DNA from: Acinetobacter baylyi DSM 14961 = CIP 107474
GTDB lineage: Bacteria; Pseudomonadota; Gammaproteobacteria; Pseudomonadales; Moraxellaceae
Length of the DNA stretch: 64,000 nt
Assembly (NCBI RefSeq): GCF_000368685.1
Contig: NZ_KB849631.1
Location: forward strand, 1 to 64,000
Direction of reading: 5' to 3'
The notes beneath the pieces were generated by a model. It made no database searches, was not told the DNA's origin, and was given only the letters and a program-made list of their open reading frames with translations. Shown here piece by piece: positions 38,635-48,372 of this stretch. A program made the position numbers and the translations under genes. Every line of letters begins with the position of its first letter. Position 1 is the stretch's first letter.

Positions 38635-39555
38635 GTGACTGCACAATCGGTTATTCTTCCCCTACCCTCAGATCATGCACGTTTTATTGTTTTGCGCTTG
38701 GGCACCTTGTCTCCAGATGGCTTAAAAAAGCAATTGCAGGCCTTGTTTTCAACGCGAGATCGCTTAATCACACAGCATCCCAATGCACAGATCAAAACGG
38801 GTGTGGCATTTGGTGCAGCATTGTGGAAACAGCTTCATGAGCAAAGCCCTGAAGGTTTTAAAACACTCGAATCGATTCAAGGGGCTTTTACTATGCCCGC
38901 GGTGCCCGCTGATGTACTCATCCACATTGCCAGTGCTCGAGCAGATATCTGTTTTGCTTTAAGTCAGGCTTTTTTTGAAGGGATTCAGGATCAAGTTAAC
39001 GTTCTCGATGAGCGAGTGTGCTTTCGTTATTTTGATGGTCGCGATATCACTGGCTTTATAGATGGCACTGAAAATCCGCAGTTTCCAGACGATCGGGCAG
39101 AAACCGCACTACTAGGCGAAGATCATGCAGTTTTTAGAGATGGAAGCTTTGTTTTCGCACAGCGTTATGCACATGATCTGGAAAAGTGGAAAAAACTCAA
39201 AGTTGATGCTCAAGAACAGGTGATGGGACGCACCAAACTGGAATCCATTGAACTTCATGACGATGTAAAACCAGATAATGCACATGTTGCACGAACAGTG
39301 GTGGAAGATGAGAAAGGTGAAGAGTTAGAAATTTTACGTCACAGCTTGCCTTATGGTGATGGAAAAGGCGATCAAGGTTTATTTTTTATTGCCTATACCA
39401 AAGATCTGGGCAGAATTGATCAAATGCTAGAGCGTATGTTTGGAACCAGTGGCGATGGTATTCATGACCGACTGCTGCATTTTGTGACACCACTGGATGG
39501 TGCATATTATTTTGCACCGAGTGAAGAGGTGTTGGAGGGTATTTTGGAGGGTTAG
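38635..39555 (+). CDS. Dyp-type peroxidase
   Basis: A 306-residue heme peroxidase. The GFIDGTENP motif (about 143-151, carrying the distal Asp) is diagnostic. The proximal His is most likely in the NAHVARTV stretch (about 219-226), and the conserved Arg in EILRHSLPYG and the GLFFIAYTKD segment complete the heme pocket. There is no signal peptide, so it is cytoplasmic, or encapsulated if an encapsulin gene exists elsewhere; none is adjacent. The start is a GTG at 38635 with an AGGAG box at 38624-38628. A hairpin (39564-39592) follows the stop. Confidence 0.92.
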   Translation: MTAQSVILPLPSDHARFIVLRLGTLSPDGLKKQLQALFSTRDRLITQHPNAQIKTGVAFGAALWKQLHEQSPEGFKTLESIQGAFTMPAVPADVLIHIASARADICFALSQAFFEGIQDQVNVLDERVCFRYFDGRDITGFIDGTENPQFPDDRAETALLGEDHAVFRDGSFVFAQRYAHDLEKWKKLKVDAQEQVMGRTKLESIELHDDVKPDNAHVARTVVEDEKGEELEILRHSLPYGDGKGDQGLFFIAYTKDLGRIDQMLERMFGTSGDGIHDRLLHFVTPLDGAYYFAPSEEVLEGILEG

Positions 39556-39563
39556 AAAAATTA

Positions 39564-39592
39564 AGGAGAAGTTGATGGTTTCAATTTCTCCT
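39564..39592 (+). terminator. possible terminator of the Dyp peroxidase gene
   Basis: AGGAGAA and TTCTCCT arms plus an inner TTGA/TCAA pairing form a hairpin just after the stop. There is no T-run, so confidence is limited. Confidence 0.35.
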
Positions 39593-39690
39593 GTATGTAA
39601 GAAATAACATCTTATAACTAAAATTTGAAATAAATCATTATACTAATCCCTCCAAGAAAACCACCTAACTTATTAATTTTAATATAAATT

Positions 39691-39852
39691 TTATGATCCA
39701 TTAGAATTTCGTATTTCCAGCATGTCATTACATTCTTTAGCACTAGAATAAGCGAAAATTCGCTTGTCTTGATTTTCCAATAAAATGTCATCTTTATCTG
39801 CACCAAAAGCATTTTTAGAGATATCACATTTATAAGTTATCAACTTAAATTT
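39691..39852 (-). pseudogene. remnant of an unidentified coding sequence
   Basis: On the minus strand a 53-codon open stretch reads like real protein, for example TYKCDISKNAFGADKDD and RIFAYSSAKECNDMLEI. It begins directly after an in-frame stop with no ATG. It lies downstream of the T6SS immunity gene and its terminator. It shares only the NAFG word with that gene. It may be the 3' end of a former immunity or effector gene. The rest of the gap (39593-40056) is very AT-rich and otherwise featureless apart from the terminator at 39996-40021. Confidence 0.35.
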
Positions 39853-39995
39853 TCACATTTTGCTCAGCCTTAACTTGATCAAAATAATACCAATTGATAA
39901 TATTTTTTAGACATAGTTAATCCCGCCCCATTATGCAATATCAACTAAATCAGTGCCTATGTAAACATTTCTCCTTAGTTTTTATATTTGTAAAA

Positions 39996-40021
39996 AATCC
40001 GAACTTTTTTAAGTTCGGATT
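39996..40021 (-). terminator. terminator of the vgrG-effector-immunity operon
   Basis: An 11-bp stem AATCCGAACTT/AAGTTCGGATT with a TTTT loop is followed on the minus strand by a run of T (39992-39997). It lies 36 bases past the immunity gene stop. Confidence 0.75.
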
Positions 40022-40056
40022 GATTTCAATCACTTATCAAAATATGAATACAACTA

Positions 40057-40782
40057 TTATTTCAACTGTATTCGCTTTTCTTTATTACCTTCCATATAAG
40101 TTAAATTATAATTCTTATCGATTAATACATTTTTAGTTGCTGGGATAAATTTCTTTTCTTCTACACCAAAAGCATTAATGATTAAAATCGCAAGTTGTGG
40201 ACCCTCATCCTCATTATCTTCAAATGGAGAAATAATGATTTGTTTACCACTTTCTGTTTCTGGAAGAACAATACCATCCCCATAATTTGGAGAAATAGAT
40301 GGATAGAATTTTATCAAATTAGATGAGCTCACCAAATTAACTTTAGAACAACTATTTATATCTTTCTTTAAAAGACATTTAAAATGATCAACTGAATTGT
40401 AAGGTAAATGTGTTACCACTAAACCATGAATATTTTCTTCTTTCGAAGTTTTTCCAGTTGTTAAAAATGATAATCTAGATAAATACTCATCTCTATAACA
40501 TTGATTTCTAACTAGACCTGCACCTTCCCCAGCTATATGACTTATTTTTCCTTCACAATTATTTTTTATTTTCTTCACCCATTTATTATAATCATTTTTT
40601 TCTCTATTTTTTTCATTATCAAGTTTAATAATTAATTTTTTATTTTCCTTTTCTATACATTGTATACTTTCATAAACATTATTTTTATTACAATCTACTG
40701 ATGAACTATCCGCACATGCTGATATTGTTGAACCAAATACTAATAATACTAATCCTGTACCAACCACATATCTACTAAACAT
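40057..40782 (-). CDS. probable T6SS immunity protein, LprI-like
   Basis: A 241-residue exported protein. A signal peptide (about 1-24, LVLLVFGSTISACA) leads into a Cys-containing helical domain at about 30-105: CNKNNVYESIQCIEKENKK, then WVKKIKNNC, NQCYRDEY and LSRLSFL. The Cys spacing and the C..Y....R..L ending resemble the N-terminal domain of lysozyme inhibitor LprI (DUF1311). The C-terminal half has no recognised domain. It starts 1 base after the effector stop with an AAAGGAA box, and is very AT-rich. Its place directly behind a peptidoglycan-degrading T6SS effector makes it the likely periplasmic immunity protein. The LprI resemblance is read by eye. Confidence 0.65.
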   Translation of the reverse strand: MFSRYVVGTGLVLLVFGSTISACADSSSVDCNKNNVYESIQCIEKENKKLIIKLDNEKNREKNDYNKWVKKIKNNCEGKISHIAGEGAGLVRNQCYRDEYLSRLSFLTTGKTSKEENIHGLVVTHLPYNSVDHFKCLLKKDINSCSKVNLVSSSNLIKFYPSISPNYGDGIVLPETESGKQIIISPFEDNEDEGPQLAILIINAFGVEEKKFIPATKNVLIDKNYNLTYMEGNKEKRIQLK

Positions 40783-40783
40783 A

Positions 40784-42967
40784 TTAAATTCCTTTGAAGT
40801 TTTTAGGGAGAACTATTTTAAAAGGTTTTGGCATTTTATTTCTTAATTCAGTCGTAGTGCCATGAGCATGTATAGCTGTTCCATTGCCAAGTATCATACC
40901 TTTCTTGACCGCTTCATCATGAAATTTATCTACCCATGCCTTTCTATTTTTTGCATCTGAATAATATTTATTTGCATAGTTTAGATTTTCTCCAATAATG
41001 GAAAGTTTACCATTTGCTCTTTCTATAAGATAGCTATTAACAAAATTCCTAATCCTTGTACTTACATGCGATATTGGCATTTTTTCAACACTACCATAAG
41101 GGTCTAAACTTTTAGGACCTGTAATTTTAGAAAACTGTCTATCAGCATTAACTACACTTCTGATACTATCCCCCCATACACCAGACTTGACTCTATTCAT
41201 AATAGTATCTACAACACCAGCAGCTTGATCAGTAAAATATTTCTCTGTTTTAAACTTTATCACCTCAGTCTCAGTTACTTTCATAATATCTATAATATCA
41301 TCATTACTTAGTACTAGTTCACCCCCCACTATAGTATCATGTGGTTTTTGTGTTGAGCCCCCCCCTCCACAACTTAAAATCCTAGGAACTTTCAAGCTGT
41401 TTACTAGAGTAAACATTTTAACGCCATTTAATTCAACTATTGTTTTTTGAAAAATATTTCCACTAAAATATATAGCTGAGAATTTAGTAACATCAAAATG
41501 TACCCATGTAGTTGCTCCTGAAGTCCCACTATTAAAAACTTTTGGTTCTAAATAAATTTTATCAACCTCTCTACTTTCAGATGCTCCCATTTTTTTAACC
41601 ATAATTTGTTTACGAATAAATTCCATATCATTGACTTCACGAGTCCTACGTCCATTCTTATTAAAATGAATATCCAGAGCTAAACCCATATGATTTACTG
41701 TTGCTCTTCCATGTTTTTTATTATTTTCAATACATCTATAACCAGACTCTATATAAGCTACTTCGATTTTCTTTTCCTTAAATTCATTTTTTAAATAAAA
41801 ATTTATAGCCTTTAATATCCAGATTAGACTTCGGTGTAATCCTGGATATTCATTTGCTTTATTTGAACCAGATGGAACCCCCATATTACCATTACCAAAG
41901 CCCGAACATTTGCCACAATTACAAGCAGCTTTCCCCATAAAACCTGCAATAGGGTATTCTTCATAAAATTTATCCAACGCTACCAATACTGAACCACAAA
42001 TTTTCCCCGTCTCTGGTACCCCCATATAATCCCGTTGGAATTGCTTAATACAATTTGCAGTCAGTTCGGTAAACTCATCCGTAGGTAAAGCTCCACCGAA
42101 GCCTGCTAAACGAATATTTACTTCTCGAATAAGCTCACTCTTACCACTTGAAATACATTGCGGATTAGTTTTACATAAATTTGGAGCATCTGCTTTAGGT
42201 GTCCCACCATCCTGACTGCGATCATCAACCGTCAATATTTTGGAAGCAGCGTTTGTAGCTTCATTCAGCGTTTTTTTACCTTCTTCATAAAGCTCATTCA
42301 CTTGGTCGAGGATTTTACTGCCAAAATTTGCTCCAAAAATTCCTTCTTCCTGCTTTTTCTGAGGTGTTATACTCGATGGCCTTGTAGGCGGAGTCTGTGG
42401 TGCTTTTGTTTTAGTGCTGCTAGCCGAAGGTTGTGTTCTCTGCTGAGTGGTCTGTTTCGCTTTTTCTTGATGTGAATTATTTCCTGTCGCAGGAATATTC
42501 ACTGGCAACTTAATCACTTGCCCAATACTAATCTTATTAGGGTCATCTATTTTATTCAAACGCTCTAATGCTCGAACAGTAGTATGATTTTTTTGAGCTA
42601 TTTCAAATAAAGTTTCACCCTTTTTTACAACATGCGTTTTTCTTTTATATTGTCCATTATCACCTTGATTTGTTAATGTTTTTAAATCCAACATTACTTT
42701 TGGACTGGTAATTTTTACGAGCATGCGATCTTTAAACATTACAAAACTTTGTATCTTGATCATCAAGCCATTAAACATACTTTTGATATAAACATCTAAA
42801 GCCGTACCTTTATCTCGACTAATCTCAACGATACATCCAGACGAATTCGTAAATCCAGCAGCAATAACTTGCCCAGTCCTCTGATTTTTTACTTCATATT
42901 GTGCTTTTGAGATTGGACTACCAAATAAATCTAAGAGTTGTATCGTAACTAGTGATTTTTTATTCAC
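40784..42967 (-). CDS. T6SS effector: LysM, M15-like peptidase and SleB-like hydrolase domains
   Basis: A 727-residue multidomain protein. Residues 1-90 look like a beta-sandwich adaptor; 111-155 is a LysM domain (HVVKKGETLFEIAQKN); 165-205 is a Pro/Thr/Gln linker; 276-322 resembles a peptidoglycan-binding domain. Residues 370-495 resemble an M15-type D-Ala-D-Ala peptidase with His426 and Asp432 (HMGLALDIHF) and His490 (WVHFD) as zinc ligands. Residues 570-690 resemble a SleB-type cell-wall hydrolase (VVDTIMNRVKSG and ADRQFSKI). The start is GTG 42967, overlapping the vgrG stop by 4 bases. It is probably delivered on the VgrG tip to cut peptidoglycan in rival cells. A G8 run lies between the two catalytic domains. 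Confidence 0.75.
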   Translation of the reverse strand: MNKKSLVTIQLLDLFGSPISKAQYEVKNQRTGQVIAAGFTNSSGCIVEISRDKGTALDVYIKSMFNGLMIKIQSFVMFKDRMLVKITSPKVMLDLKTLTNQGDNGQYKRKTHVVKKGETLFEIAQKNHTTVRALERLNKIDDPNKISIGQVIKLPVNIPATGNNSHQEKAKQTTQQRTQPSASSTKTKAPQTPPTRPSSITPQKKQEEGIFGANFGSKILDQVNELYEEGKKTLNEATNAASKILTVDDRSQDGGTPKADAPNLCKTNPQCISSGKSELIREVNIRLAGFGGALPTDEFTELTANCIKQFQRDYMGVPETGKICGSVLVALDKFYEEYPIAGFMGKAACNCGKCSGFGNGNMGVPSGSNKANEYPGLHRSLIWILKAINFYLKNEFKEKKIEVAYIESGYRCIENNKKHGRATVNHMGLALDIHFNKNGRRTREVNDMEFIRKQIMVKKMGASESREVDKIYLEPKVFNSGTSGATTWVHFDVTKFSAIYFSGNIFQKTIVELNGVKMFTLVNSLKVPRILSCGGGGSTQKPHDTIVGGELVLSNDDIIDIMKVTETEVIKFKTEKYFTDQAAGVVDTIMNRVKSGVWGDSIRSVVNADRQFSKITGPKSLDPYGSVEKMPISHVSTRIRNFVNSYLIERANGKLSIIGENLNYANKYYSDAKNRKAWVDKFHDEAVKKGMILGNGTAIHAHGTTTELRNKMPKPFKIVLPKNFKGI

Positions 42968-45900
42968 TTCAAATCCCTTACTTCTATATTATTATCTGAC
43001 TCTGAATCATTCACATTTTGATCGGTCATGAAATCATCCTCATCGAAACCGTCAATGACTAACCCCCATTCATCATTAGAGCCAACAAGTACCTGAACTT
43101 TTGTTGGATCTGAAGTACTGATTTTCCCTGTGCGTCCATGTTCATCTATTGATCCAGAAGTAAATGAGCTTGTTTCTGGAACAAAAGCTTTATAACTGAG
43201 TTGACTAAAATCACTCGCCCAGAACAAATCATAAATATCTAAACGGTTACTAAAAATTGAAGTATTTGGCAACTCAGGTACTTCATATGAAACTTTTTCA
43301 CCACTTGTAAACACATGCTGTCCTGATCTAACTTCAAACTTACCGCCTGTCTTAATAAAAACACCGTTACCATTTACAATGAGCTGACTACCCCCAGCTT
43401 TGATATCAATTTCTTTAGTACTGGTCAGTTCGATCTTATCTTCGGTAGAAATCAGCTTAATCACTTTTTTGGCAATAATATCGACTAAATCATCTTGCGC
43501 TTGTATTTTAACTGCGCCTTTTGCTGCATAAGCACTCAGTCCCTTTTGTGCAGCAAACAAACTCACTTTATCTTGTGCATGCCCAATAATATTCTTCTGT
43601 GCGCTCAAATTAATTGAGCCACTGGCACTCTCAGCAATATCCTGAGAGGCTTGCAAAATAATATTCTCAGGTGTGGTTAACGCAATACCGTTTGGTGATG
43701 CCAGCAACATAAGAGCCTGTCTAAAAATTTTGCCCTGCTCTTGTTGCTTTGCATCAGAACTACTTTCCAAACCTTGGGTATATCCTTCCATAAAACCTTG
43801 TAAAGAACTCAAAGCCTTAGAAGGAGTAACTTCAAGCTTGCTACCTTTACTAAATGTTCCGCAATTACTCATCAGGTCAAAATCTTTAATATCGACATTT
43901 GCTAAAACTTTTCCTATGTCCTGAAGACTTGCAAATGGATTCTGTTGAATATCATCCTTTACACTTGCGAGCCGACCTTTGACAACATCGGTTCCATGTT
44001 CTTCAACATTTTCAATAAATGCTTTCAGGTTTTCTAACGCATCTTTATTTTGGGTAAAGAAAGTATCGAATTCTTCAACAACTCCCTTTGTATTTCCTCC
44101 CAAGCGTCCTATATCTTCGATAAAACTGCCACAGTCCTTTAAAGCATTGATTGGATCTTTATTTAAATTGTCTTTAAATAAATTGACAGTACGATCTAAA
44201 GCCTGTTCAGTTGATTTTAATTCGAGCGACTGAATAAACTTAGGCAATCGATCTATCACATTCAGTGCATCAGTTTGCTGTTTGAGGGCGATATCACTGA
44301 GCGTTTTCATGTTTTCATGACTCTGAGCCAACAACGATTGTGCCTGAGCAGCTTCCAAATGATCGGCAATTGCTTGTTCTTGTGCGTAGGTACTAATGAG
44401 CATTCCCTTACCAGCACGGACTGCACCATAATGATCTGTTCTCAGCTCAAAGCCTTCACCGCGTCCCTGACTGGTTTCTTCATTTTTTGGATGACTCAGG
44501 TTACCCAAATTTAATTGACTTGCACCATGACTGCTCTGCAACTGGGTACTAATTTGACCTGTAGTATCATCAAAGCGAAGCTGGTTAAATCCAGAGCCCG
44601 CAATCTCTTGTGAACGAATCCCACTCAAATTTCGTGTGGCTGGGAGTTGTCCACGAATATCAAATTTGGTGGGCGAACGCTGTGCTTCATGGATACGTCC
44701 TGTTGCAAAAGGTCGATCAACATGACCATCAAAGAAATCAATGACCACCAGTTCTCCTACACGTGGTAGAAATCTGGCGCCATAGCCTTCTCCAGCCCAA
44801 GGTGTCAGTACGTCAACCCAAGCCGAATCGGTGTCATTATCATTAGAACCTGCACCACCATCATGGGCATGATCTTCTGTTCGAGTAAACAGAAAACGAA
44901 CTTTAATACGTCCCCATTCATCGACATAAATTTCTTCATTTTCTGGACCAACGACGCGTGCACGCTGTGGATAAACAACAGGACGGTGCATTAATGGTTG
45001 ATATTCTGGAACAACCTTGACCTGTCGACGTATCAAAGTCAGCTCATTTCCTTGTCGTTCTTGCTGATTCGATGTTTTCAATGCTGAATGCATGAGGAGA
45101 TATTCAAATTGCTGCTGAATATCTTTAGGTAAATTATTTTGGTTGAAGAATCGTTTTTCATAAATCAGAAATTGTCGATCCGCAAGGTCGTGCTGATCGA
45201 TTTCTGGATGTCCCTGTAGTTCAAACCAATATCCAACCTGAGCATCTCGTACTGTGGTTTGAGCTATAAAATATTTGGCTTGCCTTTCCTGATAAGCAGT
45301 TAAATTCTGATTGAGTTTTTCAATTTGCTGTGAACTTGAAGCTGTTGCCTGATCCGCACCAGTCAAGTCAGTCGTCCAGGCAGAACCGATAGACCATGCT
45401 TGTTCCAAACTTAAACTTTCGTTACTTTGCTGATCACTATGCTGATGTGCACTTAACACAGAACCACTACCTTCATCTTGTAGAAGTCCATCTGCCTGCC
45501 AGCGTTGTACATATGCTGCTGTAGACTGCAATTGTCGATGGGCGACCAGATGAGTCATACTATCAAAGTGTTCTGTCGCATGACTCCGATGAAAACGAAT
45601 CAGGCCACGACTTAGTGCTAAAAATTGTTGATTGTCATCAATCAAGCGTAATTTTTGTGGTGCGATTGGTTGTAATGGGTGTGTAACGACAGTATTTTTT
45701 TCATCAACAAGCCAGTTAATCCCTTCACTTCGCCATAGACGGGTTAAAAACTCATAATCTGTTTCATTGATTTGCATCGTAAATGGACGGATATCATAAT
45801 TTTGAGCAAGTCCGCTTAAATCAAGCGTTAAACTCGCTGCAAATAAACTACTTCTATTTTGCCATTCTTTAAACAGAATCTCGCTAATCTCAGCGACGCT

Positions 45901-46284
45901 TTTATTCATAAACACACGGCTATTACGGCGCTTATGCCATAATGCTGTTGAATCTTGTATGTTAAGCGTATAAAGGGTTAGAGCGCCATCACTTTGTCCC
46001 TGCGTTGCACGTGTAATAATCCCCGATGTTCGCGCTAACTGACCCGTATCCGTGACTTGATCAATGGCAACCTGACACCCAATGAATTGCTTCAAAGCGA
46101 TATGCGCATTGATTGACAAACAGGTTAGTTCGACCTCTAGACCTTCATTTAAGGTATGTTTGCCATCTATACGCTGTAAAAAAATCTGGGTATTGAGTAA
46201 TGGATTGCTAAATTGCACGTGAATAGCACGTTTCAGTGCCCCAAAACCTAATTGTTCAAAAACACTATGAATATTATTTAACAT
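42964..46284 (-). CDS. vgrG: type VI secretion tip protein VgrG (extended)
   Basis: An 1106-residue VgrG. Residues about 15-430 are the gp27-like part (FEFLTRLWRSEG-type motif at about 180: YEFLTRLWRSEGINW). The gp5-like OB domain is at about 445-550 (EWGRIKVRF, WAGEGYGARFLPRVGELVVI). A long helical insertion follows (about 640-850), then a DUF2345 beta-helix region (about 870-990) and a tail of about 115 residues containing HGRTGKISTSDPTKVQVLV. The tail probably carries or docks the effector encoded next, whose start overlaps this stop by 4 bases. No other T6SS structural genes are in the window, so this is an orphan vgrG island. Confidence 0.92.
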   Translation of the reverse strand: MLNNIHSVFEQLGFGALKRAIHVQFSNPLLNTQIFLQRIDGKHTLNEGLEVELTCLSINAHIALKQFIGCQVAIDQVTDTGQLARTSGIITRATQGQSDGALTLYTLNIQDSTALWHKRRNSRVFMNKSVAEISEILFKEWQNRSSLFAASLTLDLSGLAQNYDIRPFTMQINETDYEFLTRLWRSEGINWLVDEKNTVVTHPLQPIAPQKLRLIDDNQQFLALSRGLIRFHRSHATEHFDSMTHLVAHRQLQSTAAYVQRWQADGLLQDEGSGSVLSAHQHSDQQSNESLSLEQAWSIGSAWTTDLTGADQATASSSQQIEKLNQNLTAYQERQAKYFIAQTTVRDAQVGYWFELQGHPEIDQHDLADRQFLIYEKRFFNQNNLPKDIQQQFEYLLMHSALKTSNQQERQGNELTLIRRQVKVVPEYQPLMHRPVVYPQRARVVGPENEEIYVDEWGRIKVRFLFTRTEDHAHDGGAGSNDNDTDSAWVDVLTPWAGEGYGARFLPRVGELVVIDFFDGHVDRPFATGRIHEAQRSPTKFDIRGQLPATRNLSGIRSQEIAGSGFNQLRFDDTTGQISTQLQSSHGASQLNLGNLSHPKNEETSQGRGEGFELRTDHYGAVRAGKGMLISTYAQEQAIADHLEAAQAQSLLAQSHENMKTLSDIALKQQTDALNVIDRLPKFIQSLELKSTEQALDRTVNLFKDNLNKDPINALKDCGSFIEDIGRLGGNTKGVVEEFDTFFTQNKDALENLKAFIENVEEHGTDVVKGRLASVKDDIQQNPFASLQDIGKVLANVDIKDFDLMSNCGTFSKGSKLEVTPSKALSSLQGFMEGYTQGLESSSDAKQQEQGKIFRQALMLLASPNGIALTTPENIILQASQDIAESASGSINLSAQKNIIGHAQDKVSLFAAQKGLSAYAAKGAVKIQAQDDLVDIIAKKVIKLISTEDKIELTSTKEIDIKAGGSQLIVNGNGVFIKTGGKFEVRSGQHVFTSGEKVSYEVPELPNTSIFSNRLDIYDLFWASDFSQLSYKAFVPETSSFTSGSIDEHGRTGKISTSDPTKVQVLVGSNDEWGLVIDGFDEDDFMTDQNVNDSESDNNIEVRDLK

Positions 46285-46380
46285 CAGCTTTATTCATTTT
46301 TAATTTTATTGAAATACATTGTCTACAAATTTTAAAAAATACAGACAGTCCCGTCTATAGGCTTTGTTATCTTTTTTCCA

Positions 46381-46409
46381 AAAAAAAAAGAGCCGAAGCT
46401 CTTTTTTTT
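46381..46409. terminator. bidirectional terminator after malic enzyme
   Basis: A run of A, the stem AGAGC/GCTCT with a CGAA loop, and a run of T together give a strong intrinsic terminator. It ends the malic enzyme gene 10 bases past its stop and separates it from vgrG. Confidence 0.75.
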
Positions 46410-46419
46410 AAATTATGGA

Positions 46420-48120
46420 TTAAAACGGAACACGTTTATAACCACGATATTTGGGTTTCCAGAACTCTTTTTCAATATTCTGTAACAGCACCTCATCACT
46501 CATATTCAATGCCACACCATCTTCAATGGCAGCCTTCGCCACTTTGAATGCGATACGTTTGGAAACATCCTGAATATCAGCAATCGCTGGCAATAGGTCG
46601 GCATTTGGATTTTGCAACAATGGTGAACAATCCGCCAAGGCATTACTTGAAGCCATCAGCATGTTGTCTGTCACGCGCTTGGCACCTGAAGCAATCACCC
46701 CCAAACCAATCCCAGGAAAAATATACGAGTTGTTGCACTGTGAAATATTGTAGAGCTTACCTTGATAATTGACTGGTGCAAATGGGCTACCTGTTGCAAT
46801 CAAGGCTCGACCATTTGTCCATTGAATAACATCTGAAGGCAATGCTTCAACACGTGACGTTGGATTAGACAGTGGCATCACAATCGGACGCTCACAATTT
46901 TCCGCTAAAGTACGAATCACTTCTTCGGTAAATAGACCTGGTTGACCTGACACACCAATCAATACCGTTGGCTTAGCATTCTTAACCACATCGAGTAGTG
47001 AAATGACTTCTTCAACGTTGCCCCAGTCTGATACTACTTCAGCTTTTTGTGCAAGCTTGCGCTGGAAATCTAGCAAGTTTGGCTGATTTTCTGTGATTAA
47101 TCCAAAACGATCTACCATATACACCCGTGCTCTCGCCTGTGCATCTGTCAGACCTTCTGCGACCATTTGTGCCACAATCTGCTCGGCAATACCACATCCA
47201 GCAGAACCTGCACCCAAAAAGGTAATGGTTTGATCTTTTAACTGTTTACCAGCCGCACGACTTGCCGCAATCAAACTGCCCACCGAAACTGCAGCAGTTC
47301 CTTGAATATCGTCATTAAAGCAACAGAATTTGTCACGATACTTGGTGAGTAACGGCATCGCATTTTTCTGAGCGAAATCTTCAAACTGAATCAAAGCATG
47401 TGGCCAACGACGACGAATCCCTGTTAACACCTGATCGATAAATTCGTAATACTCATCACCACTAATGCGTGGCTGACGCCAGCCCATGTAAATCGGATCG
47501 TTGAGTAATTGCTGATTATTGGTACCCACGTCAATGGTAATTGGCAATGTATAGGCAGGGCTAATACCACCACATGCGGTATAAAGCGACAGTTTACCAA
47601 TTGGAATCCCCATTCCACCGATACCCTGATCGCCTAGACCCAAAATACGCTCACCATCTGTGATTACAATCACTTTAACATTGCGCTTGCTCACATTTTG
47701 CAGAATGTCATCGATATGTTCACGATCTGGATAAGAGATAAAGATTCCGCGATGACGGCGGTAAATATCAGAGAAACGCTGACATGCCTCACCAACGGTT
47801 GGTGTGTAGATGATCGGCATCATTTCTTCCAGATGATCATTGATCAAACGGTAAAATAGCGTTTCATTGGTGTCTTGAATATTTCTTAAATAAATATGCT
47901 TGTTGATGTCGTCATTAAATGCGCCATATTGCTGATATGAGCGCTGGCTCTGCTCTTCAATGGTTTCAATCACATGCGGAATTAAACCGTGCAAATTAAA
48001 ATGGCTACGCTCTTCCTGAGTAAAAGCCGACCCCTTATTGAGAAGTGGGAGTTCTAGGAGGGTATATCCCGCATAAGGAATATATAATGGGTGCTTATTT
48101 GTATTGGTTTCAGCTGTCAT
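46420..48120 (-). CDS. NAD-dependent malic enzyme
   Basis: A 566-residue enzyme converting malate to pyruvate and CO2 with reduction of NAD. The N-terminal malic domain holds [18 protein letters not shown] and the catalytic region [20 protein letters not shown]. The C-terminal Rossmann domain (from about 280) has [15 protein letters not shown]. Length and motifs fit the SfcA/MaeA class; the NAD preference is taken from the family. It lies alone, ended by a strong terminator. Confidence 0.93.
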   Translation of the reverse strand: MTAETNTNKHPLYIPYAGYTLLELPLLNKGSAFTQEERSHFNLHGLIPHVIETIEEQSQRSYQQYGAFNDDINKHIYLRNIQDTNETLFYRLINDHLEEMMPIIYTPTVGEACQRFSDIYRRHRGIFISYPDREHIDDILQNVSKRNVKVIVITDGERILGLGDQGIGGMGIPIGKLSLYTACGGISPAYTLPITIDVGTNNQQLLNDPIYMGWRQPRISGDEYYEFIDQVLTGIRRRWPHALIQFEDFAQKNAMPLLTKYRDKFCCFNDDIQGTAAVSVGSLIAASRAAGKQLKDQTITFLGAGSAGCGIAEQIVAQMVAEGLTDAQARARVYMVDRFGLITENQPNLLDFQRKLAQKAEVVSDWGNVEEVISLLDVVKNAKPTVLIGVSGQPGLFTEEVIRTLAENCERPIVMPLSNPTSRVEALPSDVIQWTNGRALIATGSPFAPVNYQGKLYNISQCNNSYIFPGIGLGVIASGAKRVTDNMLMASSNALADCSPLLQNPNADLLPAIADIQDVSKRIAFKVAKAAIEDGVALNMSDEVLLQNIEKEFWKPKYRGYKRVPF

Positions 48121-48372
48121 TGCCTATCTCATGTTTCAGGGATCAATCCCTAAAAGGTTGCTTATCTATTCATCTACTGCTATAGCTTAAGCCGTTTTGA
48201 AGCAAAATGGGCATTTCGAAATTTGATAGTGTTATGAACTACATTTAATCATCAAATAAGATTGACTTCACAATCAGAAAATCGACTGTTACTTACATAA
48301 AATACAAGACAGTTCTGTCTGATTTAACTACACTTAAAAGCATGTTGTTATATTCTAAAAATAGATCAGATC

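Noticed and set aside
39618..39827. 69-codon open frame with a hydrophobic end
   Set aside because: Low-complexity AT-rich sequence with no ribosome site. The frame beside it reads more like protein (see remnant).
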